Source: Xanthomonas sp. NCPPB 1128 (lineage in GTDB: Bacteria > Pseudomonadota > Gammaproteobacteria > Xanthomonadales > Xanthomonadaceae). From it: a stretch of DNA of 64,000 bases. The notes under the pieces were generated by a model. That model was not told the origin of the DNA. It saw only the letters and a program-made list of their open reading frames with translations, and made no database searches. The translations under genes were made by a program, and so were the position numbers. Numbering within the stretch: position 1 is the stretch's first letter; every line of letters begins with the position of its first letter. The stretch spans positions 1 to 64,000 of the forward strand of contig NZ_LFME01000015.1 in NCBI RefSeq assembly GCF_001043115.1. The letters are read 5' to 3'. Shown piece after piece: positions 33,705 through 43,278 of the stretch.

Positions 33705-34538
33705 ATGCAGCATGACCCCCGCCGTTCCGATGACGCGTCCGCCGCCGCCGACAGCGCGCGCGATACCCCGTTGAGCGAGGACGAGGCCGCGCTCGCGCGT
33801 CGGCTCGGCATCAACGGCCTGTCGCGCCGCGAGTTCATCGCCCTGCTTTCGGCCGCCGGCCTGAGCAGCGCAGGCGGCCAGATCCTCTTCAGCGAGGCCG
33901 CCTTCGCGGCGCCCGTTGCCAAGGCCGCGCCGCCGCAGAACGCGTTGCCGGTGGTGCTGGAGGTCAACGGCCAGCGCCACGCGCTGCAGTTGGATCCACG
34001 GACCACGCTGCTGGACGCGTTGCGCGAACACCTGGCGCTGACCGGCACCAAGAAGGGCTGCGACCACGGCCAGTGCGGCGCCTGCACGGTGATCGTCGAT
34101 GGCGAACGCCGCCTGTCCTGCCTGACCCTGGCCGCACAAGCCGAAGACACGCAGATCACCACCATCGAAGGCCTGGCCGACGGCGAACGGCTGCATCCGA
34201 TGCAGGCCGCCTTCGTGCAGCACGACGGGTTCCAGTGCGGTTACTGCACGCCCGGGCAGATCTGCTCGGCGGTGGCACTGTTGAACGAGATCAAGCGCGG
34301 CGACGCCAGCCACGTCAGCACCGACGTCAGCCGGCCGGTCACCGAGCTGAGCGACGCCGAGGTGCGCGAGCGCATGAGCGGCAACATCTGCCGCTGCGGC
34401 GCCTACCCGAAGATCGTCGCCGCCATCCAGGACGTGCACAGCGGCGGCGCGCCGCGGCCGCTGAGCTGGCGCTATGTCGACCAGTCCGAGCTGACCGCCC
34501 TGAAGATGGCGAAGGAGGTGGCCGATGACGCCGTTTAA
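33705..34538 (+). CDS. paoA: Aldehyde oxidoreductase iron-sulfur subunit PaoA
   Basis: A 277-residue 2Fe-2S subunit of a periplasmic molybdenum aldehyde oxidoreductase (PaoABC/YagTSR type). A Tat signal (LSRREFIALLSAAGL) follows a long polar n-region. Two clusters are bound by CDHGQCGACTV (first domain) and CGYCTPGQIC with CRCG (second domain). GGAGAG precedes the ATG at 33705. The reading frame overlaps paoB by 14 bp, indicating a tight operon. Electrons pass through it from molybdenum to the FAD subunit. Confidence 0.93.
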   Translation: MQHDPRRSDDASAAADSARDTPLSEDEAALARRLGINGLSRREFIALLSAAGLSSAGGQILFSEAAFAAPVAKAAPPQNALPVVLEVNGQRHALQLDPRTTLLDALREHLALTGTKKGCDHGQCGACTVIVDGERRLSCLTLAAQAEDTQITTIEGLADGERLHPMQAAFVQHDGFQCGYCTPGQICSAVALLNEIKRGDASHVSTDVSRPVTELSDAEVRERMSGNICRCGAYPKIVAAIQDVHSGGAPRPLSWRYVDQSELTALKMAKEVADDAV

Positions 34539-35526
34539 GTACCAGCGTGCGACCTCGCCGGAAGACGCGGTGCACCGTGTGGCGGCCAACCCGAACGCCC
34601 GCTTCCTCGGCGGCGGCACCAATCTGCTCGACCTGATGAAGGAAGGGGTGGCCGGCGCCGACGAGATCGTCGACCTGACCCGGCTCAAGGGCCTGGCCGA
34701 GATCGCCGAAACCGCCGACGGCGGCCTGCGCCTGGGCGCACTCGCCAACAACACGCAGACCGCCAACCACCCACTGGTGCGCCAACGCTATCCGTTGCTG
34801 AGCCAGGCGATCCTGGCCGGGGCCACGATGCAGTTGCGCAACATGGCCAGCAATGGCGGCAACCTGCTGCAGCGCACCCGCTGCGGCTACTTCTACGACA
34901 ACGCCCTTCCCTGCAACAAGCGCGAACCCGGCAGCGGCTGCGGCGCGCGCGAGGGGCTCAACCGCACCCACGCCATCTTCGGCCACAGCGCGCAGTGCGT
35001 GGCGGTGCACCCGTCGGACATGTGCGTGGCGCTTGCCGCGCTGGACGCCACGGTGCACGTACGCACGCCGGCCGGCGCACACCGCGACATCCCGTTCGCC
35101 GAGTTCCACCTGCTGCCCGACGCACGCGCCGACCTGGACAACCAGTTGGCGCATGGCGAACTGATCGAGTCGATCACGCTGCCGGCGCAGCGCTTCGCCG
35201 CGCATAGCCACTACCTGAAGGTGCGCGACCGGGCCAGCTATGCGTTCGCGCTGGTGTCGGTGGCCGCGGCGCTGGCGCTGGAACCGGACGGACGCATTCA
35301 CGAAGCACGCATCGCCATGGGCGGGGTGGCGCACAAACCCTGGCGCGCGCACGCCGCCGAACGGGCGCTGGTCGGGCAGCGTGTCGGTGAAGCCGCCTTC
35401 GCCGCCGCTGCGCAGGCCGAGATGGCGGCGGCACGGCCGCTGGCGCACAACGCCTACAAGATCCCGATGGGCACGCACGCGATGATCCGCGCCCTGCACC
35501 ACGCCAGCGGCAGCGACGCCGCGTGA
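34525..35526 (+). CDS. paoB: Aldehyde oxidoreductase FAD subunit PaoB
   Basis: A 333-residue FAD-binding subunit. The flavin motif FLGGGTNLLDLM is near residue 30 and GATMQLRNMASNGGNLLQRT follows. The segment RCGYFYDNALPCNKREPGSG plus CGAREGLNRTHAIFG carries the cysteines that hold an extra 4Fe-4S cluster in E. coli PaoB. It lies between paoA (14-bp overlap) and paoC (22-bp gap). Confidence 0.93.
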   Translation: MTPFKYQRATSPEDAVHRVAANPNARFLGGGTNLLDLMKEGVAGADEIVDLTRLKGLAEIAETADGGLRLGALANNTQTANHPLVRQRYPLLSQAILAGATMQLRNMASNGGNLLQRTRCGYFYDNALPCNKREPGSGCGAREGLNRTHAIFGHSAQCVAVHPSDMCVALAALDATVHVRTPAGAHRDIPFAEFHLLPDARADLDNQLAHGELIESITLPAQRFAAHSHYLKVRDRASYAFALVSVAAALALEPDGRIHEARIAMGGVAHKPWRAHAAERALVGQRVGEAAFAAAAQAEMAAARPLAHNAYKIPMGTHAMIRALHHASGSDAA

Positions 35527-35548
35527 GCGGCCAACCGGAGAACCGGCA

Positions 35549-37744
35549 ATGAACTACATCGGCAAGGAAATGCGCCGCGTCGACGGCTACGCCAAGGTCA
35601 CCGGCAAGGCACGCTATGCGGCGGAGTTCCAGATCCCGCATCTGGTCCATGGCTACATCCTCACCAGCACCATCGCCAAGGGCCGCATCGTGCACATCGA
35701 CACCCGCGCCGCCGAAGCCGCGCCGGGCGTGATCAAGGTGCTGACCCACCTCAACGCGATCAAGCCGGTGTCCGACGCGGTCAAGAAGAAGGGCGAAGAC
35801 CTGTCGTTCCGCGCCCTGGTCGACGACCGCATCCATTTCAACGCGCAGCCGATCGCGGTGGTGGTGGCCAGTACCTTCGAGCAGGCGCGGCATGCCTCGC
35901 GGCTGATCCGGGTGGACTACGCCGCCGAGCCCGCGCACACCGACTTCGACGCGCTGCTCGACCAGGCGCACGATCCGACCCCGGAAGACTCGCCGAAGCC
36001 GCGCGGCAACCCGGCCGCGGCGTTCGCCGCCGCGCCGGTGAAGCTGGAGGCTGCGTACACGATGCCGGTCGAGCATCACAACCCGATGGAGCCGCACGGC
36101 GGCATCGGCTACTGGATCGGCGACACCCTGACCGTGGTCAACAAGAGCCAGAACGTCTACCAGGACCGCGAACAGTTGGCCGGCTACTTCGGTATTCCGG
36201 TGGACAAGGTCAATGTGGTGTCGCTGTTCGTCGGCGGCGCGTTCGGCTCGTGCCTGCGCCCGAACTACTACACCTTCCTGCTCGGCGCGGTGTCCAAGGC
36301 GGTCGGCCTGCCGGTGAAAATCGTCTACACCCGGCGGCAGATGTTCAGCGGCCATGGCTACCGCCCCTACTACCGCGTGGAACTCGGCCTGGGCGCCGAC
36401 GCCGCCGGCACGCTGCAGGCGATCCGCTACCGGCACGTGCTCAACACCTCGCGCATCGAGGCGTTCAACGAGGCCTTTTTCCGCAACGCGCGCTCGCTGT
36501 ACGCCTGCCCCAACGTGGAGGATCGCTTCGAGGTGGTGGAGACCGACCTGCCGACGCCGCAGGCGATGCGCGCACCCGGCACCATCAGCCAGATGTTCGG
36601 CATCGAGTGCGCGATGGACGAACTGGCCCATGCGCTGAAAATGGACCCGCTGCAACTGCGCCTGGCCAACTACGCCGAGACCGATCCGGATACCGGCAAG
36701 CCGTTCTCGAGCAAGGCGCTGCGCGAGTGCTACGCGCTCGCGGCCGAGACCTTCGGCTGGAGCAAGCGCACGCCCGAGCCGCGCTCCATGCGCGACGGCC
36801 GCCTGCTGGTCGGCTGGGGCATGGCCACTGGCACCTGGGCGGCGATGCAGATGCCGGCGCTGGCGCGGGTGGTGCTGAAGGCCGATGGCAGCGCCCGCGT
36901 CGGCAGTGCCACGTCCGACATCGGCCCCGGTACGTACACGGTGATGACCCTGATCGCTGCCGAGTACCTGGGCATCGACGCCAAGCGCGTGCAGTTCGAA
37001 CTCGGCGACACGCGCCTGCCCAAGGCGCCGGCGCAGGGCGGCTCGTGGACCACCGCCAGCGTCGGCAGCGCGATCCACGGCGCGGCGCGCGAGATCCGCG
37101 GCAAGCTGCTGGAACTGGCCAGGCAGGACGGGCAGGCCGCATTCAGCGGGCTGGACGTGGATGCGGTGGAACTGGTCGACGGCCAGTTGCGCCCGACCGG
37201 CAAGCCCGAAGCCGGCCTGGAGGTTGCCAAGCTGATGCGCCAGCACGGCCTGCAGGAACTGGAGGTGGTGCACGAATCCAAACCCTCGGCCGAGCGCAAG
37301 CAGTACGCCACCGCTGCGCACGGCGCGCAGTTCATCGAGGTCAAGGTCGATCCGGATACCGGCATGGTGCAGGTGACGCGGGTCATCGAAGCCACCGCCT
37401 GCGGCAAGATCATGAATCCGCTGACCTCGCACAGCCAGGAAATCGGCGGCGTGGTCATGGGCATCGGCATGGCGCTCAGCGAGGGCACCGAGATCGACCA
37501 TCGCTACGGGCGCATGCTCAACGCCTCGCTGGCCGACTATCACGTGCCGGTCAACGCCGACGTGCACGAGATCCAGACCATGTTCGTCGAGGAGGACGAC
37601 ACCATCGTCAACCCGCTCGGGGTCAAGGGCATGGGCGAACTGGGCATGGTCGGCATCCCCGCGGCCATCGCCAACGCCGTGTTCCACGCCACCGGCAAGC
37701 GCATCCGCGACCTGCCGATCACGCCGGACAAGTTGATCGGCTGA
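35549..37744 (+). CDS. paoC: Aldehyde oxidoreductase molybdenum subunit PaoC
   Basis: The 731-residue catalytic subunit binds the molybdenum cofactor in its cytosine-dinucleotide form and oxidises aromatic aldehydes to acids. Seen: N-terminal RRVDGYAKVTGKARYAAEF, VGGAFGSC, QAMRAPGTISQMFG, QGGSWTTASVGSA and the C-terminal GVKGMGELGMVG with the catalytic glutamate. It has no own signal and should travel with PaoA by the Tat route. The cofactor-maturation genes mocA and xdhC lie just downstream on the other strand. Confidence 0.94.
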   Translation: MNYIGKEMRRVDGYAKVTGKARYAAEFQIPHLVHGYILTSTIAKGRIVHIDTRAAEAAPGVIKVLTHLNAIKPVSDAVKKKGEDLSFRALVDDRIHFNAQPIAVVVASTFEQARHASRLIRVDYAAEPAHTDFDALLDQAHDPTPEDSPKPRGNPAAAFAAAPVKLEAAYTMPVEHHNPMEPHGGIGYWIGDTLTVVNKSQNVYQDREQLAGYFGIPVDKVNVVSLFVGGAFGSCLRPNYYTFLLGAVSKAVGLPVKIVYTRRQMFSGHGYRPYYRVELGLGADAAGTLQAIRYRHVLNTSRIEAFNEAFFRNARSLYACPNVEDRFEVVETDLPTPQAMRAPGTISQMFGIECAMDELAHALKMDPLQLRLANYAETDPDTGKPFSSKALRECYALAAETFGWSKRTPEPRSMRDGRLLVGWGMATGTWAAMQMPALARVVLKADGSARVGSATSDIGPGTYTVMTLIAAEYLGIDAKRVQFELGDTRLPKAPAQGGSWTTASVGSAIHGAAREIRGKLLELARQDGQAAFSGLDVDAVELVDGQLRPTGKPEAGLEVAKLMRQHGLQELEVVHESKPSAERKQYATAAHGAQFIEVKVDPDTGMVQVTRVIEATACGKIMNPLTSHSQEIGGVVMGIGMALSEGTEIDHRYGRMLNASLADYHVPVNADVHEIQTMFVEEDDTIVNPLGVKGMGELGMVGIPAAIANAVFHATGKRIRDLPITPDKLIG

Positions 37745-37826
37745 GCATGTTGATGGGTTGAGCGCGATCGTCCCCTGTGGCGGCGGGCTCCAAAAATGTA
37801 TATGCAGCGCGCCCTCGCCCTCCCTC

Positions 37827-37892
37827 GTAGGAGCGGCTTCAGCCGCGAAAGGCGTTCCCGGTAACGCCTGTCGCGGCTGAAGCCGCTCCTAC
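37827..37892. repeat. Interspersed palindromic repeat, family A copy 4
   Basis: GTAGGAGCGGCTTCAGCCGC and GCGGCTGAAGCCGCTCCTAC are perfect complements around GCGTTCCCGGTAACGC. It lies between the convergent paoC and mocA genes. The rest of the 286-bp gap shows nothing else. Confidence 0.85.
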
Positions 37893-38030
37893 AACAGGGC
37901 TTCCGTCGTCATTGGGGAGGCCCTTTCAATAACGTCGACCGTCGACTGACGGAAACTTCCGCTCGCTTCAATCGGACATCGCGTAGCAATCCCCGCAGGA
38001 TCACCGTAACGCCCAGCCCCACGGCAACCG

Positions 38031-38636
38031 CTACGGATCCAGCCACCCCCGCGCCACCGCCGCCTGCACATCCTCCGGCGTGTCCAGGTCCAGTGCCAAT
38101 GCCGGCGCGACGATGCAGCCGAGGCTCTCCGGCGCCAGCGTCGCGAACAGCGTGCGCAAGCCCTGGTCGCCGCCCAATGGCAGTGACTGCCAGCGGTGCT
38201 GCGCCACCACTGCCGGCATGCCGCGCACGCCGGCGTAGGCGCTCACCGCGCAACCGGACACCGCCCGCGCGGCCGCCGCCAGCAGGTCCTGCAGATGCGC
38301 CGCGGCCAGCGCCGGCTGGTCGCAGCCGAGCACCAGGCTATGGGTGATCGATGCATCGTCGCGTACCGCCGCACGCAGGCAGTCGAGGCTGCCGCCCATG
38401 CCGGTGGACCAGTCCGGATTGCGCACGCATTCCACCGGCAATCCCTCCAGCAACGGGCGCAGCGCCTCGGCCTGCGCGCCCAGCACCACCACGCAGCGTG
38501 CCGGTGCCGTGGACAGCGCCAGGCGCACCACCCTGCGCAGCAGCGGCTCGCCGTCGCTGGTCAGGGTCTGCTTGGGGCGGCCGAGGCGGCAGCTGGCGCC
38601 GGCGGCCAGGATCAACGCCGCGTGCACCTGCGCCAT
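38031..38636 (-). CDS. mocA: Molybdenum cofactor cytidylyltransferase MocA-like
   Basis: A 201-residue nucleotidyltransferase. ILAAGASCRLGRPKQTL is the NTP-binding motif of the MobA/MocA family; NPDWSTGMGGSL and LGCDQPAL follow. MocA joins CTP to molybdopterin to give the cytosine-dinucleotide cofactor used by PaoC, which fits the location. Its ATG shares one base with the xdhC stop (TGATG), so the two are coupled. The MocA rather than MobA assignment is by context and motif. Confidence 0.88.
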   Translation of the reverse strand: MAQVHAALILAAGASCRLGRPKQTLTSDGEPLLRRVVRLALSTAPARCVVVLGAQAEALRPLLEGLPVECVRNPDWSTGMGGSLDCLRAAVRDDASITHSLVLGCDQPALAAAHLQDLLAAAARAVSGCAVSAYAGVRGMPAVVAQHRWQSLPLGGDQGLRTLFATLAPESLGCIVAPALALDLDTPEDVQAAVARGWLDP

Positions 38637-39688
38637 CACCTGCCGCCCTCGGCCAATCGCGGGACTGCCGCCAACGCATCGCGATGCGCTCGCCGCGGCC
38701 TGTCGCCCGCCTGCGCGACCGCGCTCAGCCGCGGCGGCACCGCACGGCTGGCCTGCAGTTGTGCGGCGATGCTCAGCGCGATCGCCTCCGCGCCGTTGCC
38801 TCCCAGGCGCAGCCCGATCGGCGAATGCAGGCGCGGCGACAACTGCGCGCGTTGCGTCGGACTCAGCAAACGGAACAGGTCTTCGCGCCGCCGCACCGGC
38901 CCCAGCAGGCCGAGAAACGGGATCGCACTGCCGGCGAGCGCATCCAGCGCTTCGCGATCCAGTTCGAAATTGTGGTGCATCACCAGCGCCGCATCGCTGT
39001 CGGCGCAGCCGGCCAGGGCGCGTGTCGGCGTGCATTCGAGGGCGCGGTCGGCCAGCGCCGCCAACGCAGCCCAGCGCGGCCGCTTCTCGACCAGGGTTGT
39101 CATCCAGCCCAACTGGCGCAGCAGGGGCAGCAGCACGGGGGTTTCCGGGCCGGCACCGAAGACGCTGACCCGCGGCGGTGGCGGCACATGCACTTCGCCG
39201 ACGCGCGGCGCCGACGCCGCAGAAACGGTGCGCCACGGCAAGCGCCACCGCAACGTCTGCCCGGCCACGCTGGCGACAAAATCGCCATCGGCCTTCAGCG
39301 CCAGGGTCAAGCCACCGCGCCCCTGCAGCCAGGCCTGGGCCAGCCCGTCGAAGCCAGGCAACGCGAGCAGCGGCAGCAAGGCCAGGTGCAAACGCCCCCG
39401 GCAGCCGGCTGCCGAGCCGGACAACAGGTCTTCGTCCTCGCGCGTATCGATCTCCATCCACAGCGGCGTGCCGGCGTCGGCGGCCTCCGCAGCGCACCGC
39501 GCAATCTCCGGCTCCAGGCAGCCGCCACTGAGCCAACCCTGCTGCAGACCGTCGGCGCCGAACAAGGCCATCGCCCCGGCATGCGCGTAGGTGGAGCCCT
39601 CGCGGGCCATCGCCACGGCGAGGACCGCGGGCGTGCCGCGGCGGCAGGCGTCGAGGGCGTCATGGAGGCAGTGTCGGGCAGCGGACAT
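38636..39688 (-). CDS. XdhC/CoxI-family maturation factor
   Basis: A 350-residue chaperone of the XdhC family that binds molybdenum cofactor, helps its sulfuration and inserts it into enzymes of the xanthine oxidase group. Visible are the N-terminal AMAREGSTYAHAGAMALF, WLSGGCLEPEIA and the Rossmann-like RVSVFGAGPETPVLLPLLRQ. Beside PaoABC it should act as the PaoD equivalent. It is first in the two-gene xdhC-mocA operon. Confidence 0.88.
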   Translation of the reverse strand: MSAARHCLHDALDACRRGTPAVLAVAMAREGSTYAHAGAMALFGADGLQQGWLSGGCLEPEIARCAAEAADAGTPLWMEIDTREDEDLLSGSAAGCRGRLHLALLPLLALPGFDGLAQAWLQGRGGLTLALKADGDFVASVAGQTLRWRLPWRTVSAASAPRVGEVHVPPPPRVSVFGAGPETPVLLPLLRQLGWMTTLVEKRPRWAALAALADRALECTPTRALAGCADSDAALVMHHNFELDREALDALAGSAIPFLGLLGPVRRREDLFRLLSPTQRAQLSPRLHSPIGLRLGGNGAEAIALSIAAQLQASRAVPPRLSAVAQAGDRPRRAHRDALAAVPRLAEGGR

Positions 39689-39928
39689 GCGGCGGCAGGG
39701 GGCGACGTGAGAAACCTGAGCCTAAGCGGCAGCCTGTAGTCGCGAGGTGACCCTGGCCGCCGTGTGTGTGCGTCGGGTTCGCGACCACGGCAGCGCAAGA
39801 AGGCGGCAACCAGCCCACGCCTGCGATCGGCGATGCGTGGCATCCCGCCGAAGTCCGGCGTTGCCCCAGATGCCGTGGCGCGACGTTGCGCCGCCCGCAG
39901 GTCACACACCCGCCGCGGCAACGCCCCG

Positions 39929-41077
39929 CTACAGCAAATGGAAGCGTTCGAAGCGCTGCAACGCCGCGTCGATCGCCGCCTGCAGCGCCGGGCGGCGCGG
40001 TTCCAGCCAGGTCCATTGCTGGACCAGCAGGCGGCCGGCGCGACGGTCCATCTTCAGGTCCAGCGCGGCGACGATGCGGTCGCCGACCAGCACCGGCAGC
40101 GCAAAGTAGCCCAATACCCGCTGCGGCGCCGGCACATAGGCCTCGAAGCGATGCGTGTAGCCGAAGAACTGCTGCAGCCGCTTGCGCTGGATCACCAGCG
40201 GATCGAACGGCGACAGCAACTGCGCCCGCGTCGGATCGGGCAGTGGCGGCGCGCTGTCCAGCAGCTCCGGCTCGGCCCACAGGGCGATGCCCTCCTGGCC
40301 CTGCAGATGCACCGGACGCAGGCGCTTGCGCGCCACTTCCGCGGCGATCAATGCGCGCACCGCCGGCTTGGCGGCCGTCTCGCCATAACAGACCGAGTCC
40401 ACGCCGACGACGGCTTGCGCGCGCAGCGCACGCTGCAGCAGGTAACGCGCGTACTGCGCCTCGCTGACCGGACGCGGCCGCTGCCGCCAGCCGAAATGCC
40501 GCGCGGCCAGCTCATAGGTCTTGAGCATGCCGCTGCGCTGGCTGACCACCAGATCGCCGCTGAAGAAGCCGTACTGCAATGCGGCCCGCGACGGCTTGCG
40601 GCTGCCCCATGGATGGGTCTTCTCGACCAGCACCTCGTCGTCGATGTCGCGGATCGACAACGGCCCCTCGCTGCGGATGCGCCGCAGCAAGCGCGCGTAA
40701 TCCTGCGCATCCACCGTGCCCCTTGCATCGGCCTGTGCACGACGGCGCGCCATCTGCGCCACGTACATGCGGTAGTCGGCGACCGGCACGTAGGCCAAGG
40801 CATGCGTCCAGTACTCGAACAGCGACTTGTCCTGCGATTGCGCCTGCTCCAGGTCCTGTTCGCGGTAGTCGGGAATACGCGTATGCAGCACGTGGTGGTG
40901 GCTGCGCGCGATCACGTGGATGGTGTCGATCTGTACATAGCCCAGGTGCGCGGTGGCCTGCCGCACCGCCTCGGCGCCATGGCCGAACGGCGCCGGCGTG
41001 GTCAGGCGCTGCGCGTGCAGCCATAGTGCGCGCGCCCGGGCGGGCGGGAGTGGAACAGAAGCGATGGGAGTGCGCAT
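39929..41077 (-). CDS. YcaQ-type DNA glycosylase (winged helix, HTH_42)
   Basis: A 382-residue member of the AlkX/YcaQ family, which unhooks DNA interstrand crosslinks and removes bulky N7-alkylated bases. The catalytic Gln-x-Asp is in LGYVQIDTIHVIARSHHHVL. Other conserved stretches are FEYWTHALAYVP, LLSPFDPLVIQRKR and FGYTHRFEAYVP. No signal peptide is present. It stands alone between the xdhC promoter region and the DUF2306 gene. The start ATG is the family-usual N-terminus. Confidence 0.88.
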   Translation of the reverse strand: MRTPIASVPLPPARARALWLHAQRLTTPAPFGHGAEAVRQATAHLGYVQIDTIHVIARSHHHVLHTRIPDYREQDLEQAQSQDKSLFEYWTHALAYVPVADYRMYVAQMARRRAQADARGTVDAQDYARLLRRIRSEGPLSIRDIDDEVLVEKTHPWGSRKPSRAALQYGFFSGDLVVSQRSGMLKTYELAARHFGWRQRPRPVSEAQYARYLLQRALRAQAVVGVDSVCYGETAAKPAVRALIAAEVARKRLRPVHLQGQEGIALWAEPELLDSAPPLPDPTRAQLLSPFDPLVIQRKRLQQFFGYTHRFEAYVPAPQRVLGYFALPVLVGDRIVAALDLKMDRRAGRLLVQQWTWLEPRRPALQAAIDAALQRFERFHLL

Positions 41078-41281
41078 CGAACGACCTTCCTGGCAACGCG
41101 GCAGCGCCCATCAGGATAGCAACCGGATTGCGCAACGCGGACCGCGATGCATCCATTGCGCCGCGTTTCGTCGACGCCCGCCGCGCTTCGTCCGCCGCGG
41201 CCGCCACTGGTCCGATCGCGCAGGCGCGGCGACGCCGCGCTGTCGACACTGCGCGCCATCGCCACCGCTGCTCACGCCGCC

Positions 41282-42154
41282 ATGCCCTCGATCGCCGCCA
41301 TGCCTCGTCATCCCGCTCCCGCCGCGCCCCACTTGGCGCAGTCGCACGCCGGGCAAGGCTGGGCAACACGCCTGCTGCGCGGTGCGGCGGCGCTGTGGAT
41401 GAGCATCGCCATCGGCGGTCAGCTCGCCTTCGCCGCCTACGTCGCCGGCTTCTACGGACGCACCGCGCTGGCAGGCACTCCCGAGCGCTGGAACCAGGTG
41501 ATGGCACGTGGCCATGTCGCCGGCGACAGCATCTTCAATGCGGTGCTGGCGCTGCACCTGGGCCTGGCCGTGGCGATCGTGCTCGGCGGCGCACTGCAGC
41601 TGCTGCCGGCGTTGCGGCGCAAGCGTCCCGCCCTGCATCGCTGGAACGGACGCCTCTACCTCGTGTGCGCCGTCGTCCTCAGCCTGGGCGGGCTGGCGAT
41701 GATCTGGATCCGCGGCGGCGTCGCTGGCGACCTGGGACAGCATCTGGGCACCAGCACCAATGCGGTATTGATCCTGCTGTGCGTGGCCATGGCCTGGCGC
41801 CACGCCCGCCGCGGCCGATGGCCCGCGCATCGGCGCTGGGCGCTGCGCCTGTTCCTGGCGGTCAGCGGCGTGTGGTTCTTCCGGATCGGGTTGATGGGCT
41901 GGCTGGCGCTCAACCAGGCGCCGGTCGGCTTCGATCCGGACCGTTTCGTCGGCCCGACGCTGACCGCATTGGCGTTCGCGCAGGCATTGTTGCCGCTGGC
42001 CGTGCTGGAACTGTATCTGCGCGCACTCGATAGCCGCCGCAGCGGCCCGCAGTGGCTGGCGGCGGTGGTGCTCGCCACGATGAGCGCGGCCACCCTGGTC
42101 GGCACCCTCGCTGCGGTCATGGGCATGTGGTGGCCAGTACTGCGGCAAGCCTGA
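41282..42154 (+). CDS. DUF2306 multi-span membrane protein
   Basis: A 290-residue integral membrane protein with about seven hydrophobic segments and the DUF2306-like features HLGLAVAIVLGGALQLLPAL, HRWNGRLYL (a conserved His-Arg-x-Gly region) and HRRWALRLFLAVSGVWFFRI. Its function is unknown. The start is uncertain: ATGs at 41282 and 41300 both fit, and the sequence before them looks noncoding. It precedes the LytS/LytR pair by 44 bp on the same strand. Confidence 0.75.
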   Translation: MPSIAAMPRHPAPAAPHLAQSHAGQGWATRLLRGAAALWMSIAIGGQLAFAAYVAGFYGRTALAGTPERWNQVMARGHVAGDSIFNAVLALHLGLAVAIVLGGALQLLPALRRKRPALHRWNGRLYLVCAVVLSLGGLAMIWIRGGVAGDLGQHLGTSTNAVLILLCVAMAWRHARRGRWPAHRRWALRLFLAVSGVWFFRIGLMGWLALNQAPVGFDPDRFVGPTLTALAFAQALLPLAVLELYLRALDSRRSGPQWLAAVVLATMSAATLVGTLAAVMGMWWPVLRQA

Positions 42155-42185
42155 GCGGCTGCCGCGCCGAACGTCCGCGCTCCGG

Positions 42186-42191
42186 TATGCT
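42186..42191 (+). promoter_or_regulatory. -10-like TATGCT directly before the LytS-type kinase start
   Basis: TATGCT ends 7 nt before the ATG at 42199 without a Shine-Dalgarno between. It includes an alternative ATG at 42187, which favours 42199 as the true start. Confidence 0.4.
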
Positions 42192-42198
42192 CGCGGCC

Positions 42199-43278
42199 AT
42201 GTCGCCTCCGTCCCCGCTCTCCGCACCGCCGCGCACACCCGCGCTGCTGACCTGGGCGCGCATCGTGCCGGTGTTCGGGGTGTCCGGGATGCTCGGTCTG
42301 CTGATGAGTCTGAGCTGGGACGCTCCCCTGCCGGTGCTGGTCCGCAGCCTCGTGCTGGGCGCCGCCGCGCTGGGCGCCTACACGCTGTTGGAGCGCTGGC
42401 CGCGACACCTGCCGCGCTGGCTGGCACGCTGGGTGCTGCAGGTGTTCGGCGTCGCGTTGGCGATCCCGACGACGACCCTGCTGATCTACCTGGGTTCCAC
42501 CCAGTCCGGTGCGCCGCCGTTCTGGCAGGACCCGGATCGGCTGGCCGGCTTCGCCACGCTGACCATCGTCGGCGTGCTGATCGCGCCATGGGTGGCCCTG
42601 GCCGCCCTGGTCCGGCAGAAGGACGCACTGGCCCGGCACCAGGCGCTGGCGTTCGCGCTGGAGCGCAGCGAACTGGAGCGCGAGGCGCTGGACGCGCGCC
42701 TGCAGCTGTTGCAACGCCAGGTCGCCCCGCATTTTCTGTTCAATACCCTGGCCAACGTACAGGCGCTGATCGATGTCGGTTCGCCGCGGGCCGCGGAGCT
42801 GATGCGCAGCCTGATCGCCTACCTGCACGCCGCGGTGCCGCGCCTGCACGAGGCGACCAGCACGCTGGGCGACGAACTGGCGCTGGCCCGCGCCTACCTG
42901 GAACTGATGCACATGCGCATGCCCGACCGGCTGCACTACGCCATCGATGCCGAGGACGCCGTGCAGGGAGTGCGCTGCCCGACCCTCGCCGTGCTGACCC
43001 TGGTCGAGAACGCGGTCAAGCACGGCATCGACCCGACCGAAGACGGCGGCAGCATCGCCATCCGCGCCTGGCGCAGCGGCGAGCGTTGTCATTTGCGAGT
43101 GGAGGACAGCGGCGCCGGCGAGGATCATGACCGCGGCGGGCTGGGCACCGGGCTGCGCACCTTGCGCGACCGCCTCGCGCTCGGCTTCGGCGACACCGCG
43201 CAACTGCAGTTGCGTCCACGCCTGCCGCACGGCACCTGCGCCGATCTCAGCCTGCCGATGACGGCACCGCCCCGATGA
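42199..43278 (+). CDS. LytS-family sensor histidine kinase
   Basis: A 359-residue kinase with four N-terminal membrane helices (about residues 15-150), a coiled segment LEREALDARLQLLQRQVAPH, the phospho-accepting histidine in PHFLFNTLANVQALID, and an ATPase region with VLTLVENAVKHGIDP (N box) and GTGLRTLRDRL. This is the His_kinase/LytS type that signals to LytTR regulators. The stop overlaps the regulator start by 4 bp, so they form a two-component system. Confidence 0.9.
   Translation: MSPPSPLSAPPRTPALLTWARIVPVFGVSGMLGLLMSLSWDAPLPVLVRSLVLGAAALGAYTLLERWPRHLPRWLARWVLQVFGVALAIPTTTLLIYLGSTQSGAPPFWQDPDRLAGFATLTIVGVLIAPWVALAALVRQKDALARHQALAFALERSELEREALDARLQLLQRQVAPHFLFNTLANVQALIDVGSPRAAELMRSLIAYLHAAVPRLHEATSTLGDELALARAYLELMHMRMPDRLHYAIDAEDAVQGVRCPTLAVLTLVENAVKHGIDPTEDGGSIAIRAWRSGERCHLRVEDSGAGEDHDRGGLGTGLRTLRDRLALGFGDTAQLQLRPRLPHGTCADLSLPMTAPPR

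Noticed and set aside
33705-37744. Xanthine dehydrogenase or isoquinoline oxidoreductase as the identity of the molybdenum enzyme
   Set aside because: The three-subunit order, the Tat signal on the 2Fe-2S subunit and the extra cysteine segment in the FAD subunit match PaoABC (YagTSR). Xanthine dehydrogenase is cytoplasmic and isoquinoline oxidoreductase has two subunits.
42187-42198. ATG at 42187 as the start of the LytS-type kinase
   Set aside because: That ATG lies inside the -10-like TATGCT. The start at 42199 fits the spacing seen in other genes. The evidence is indirect and 42187 stays possible.
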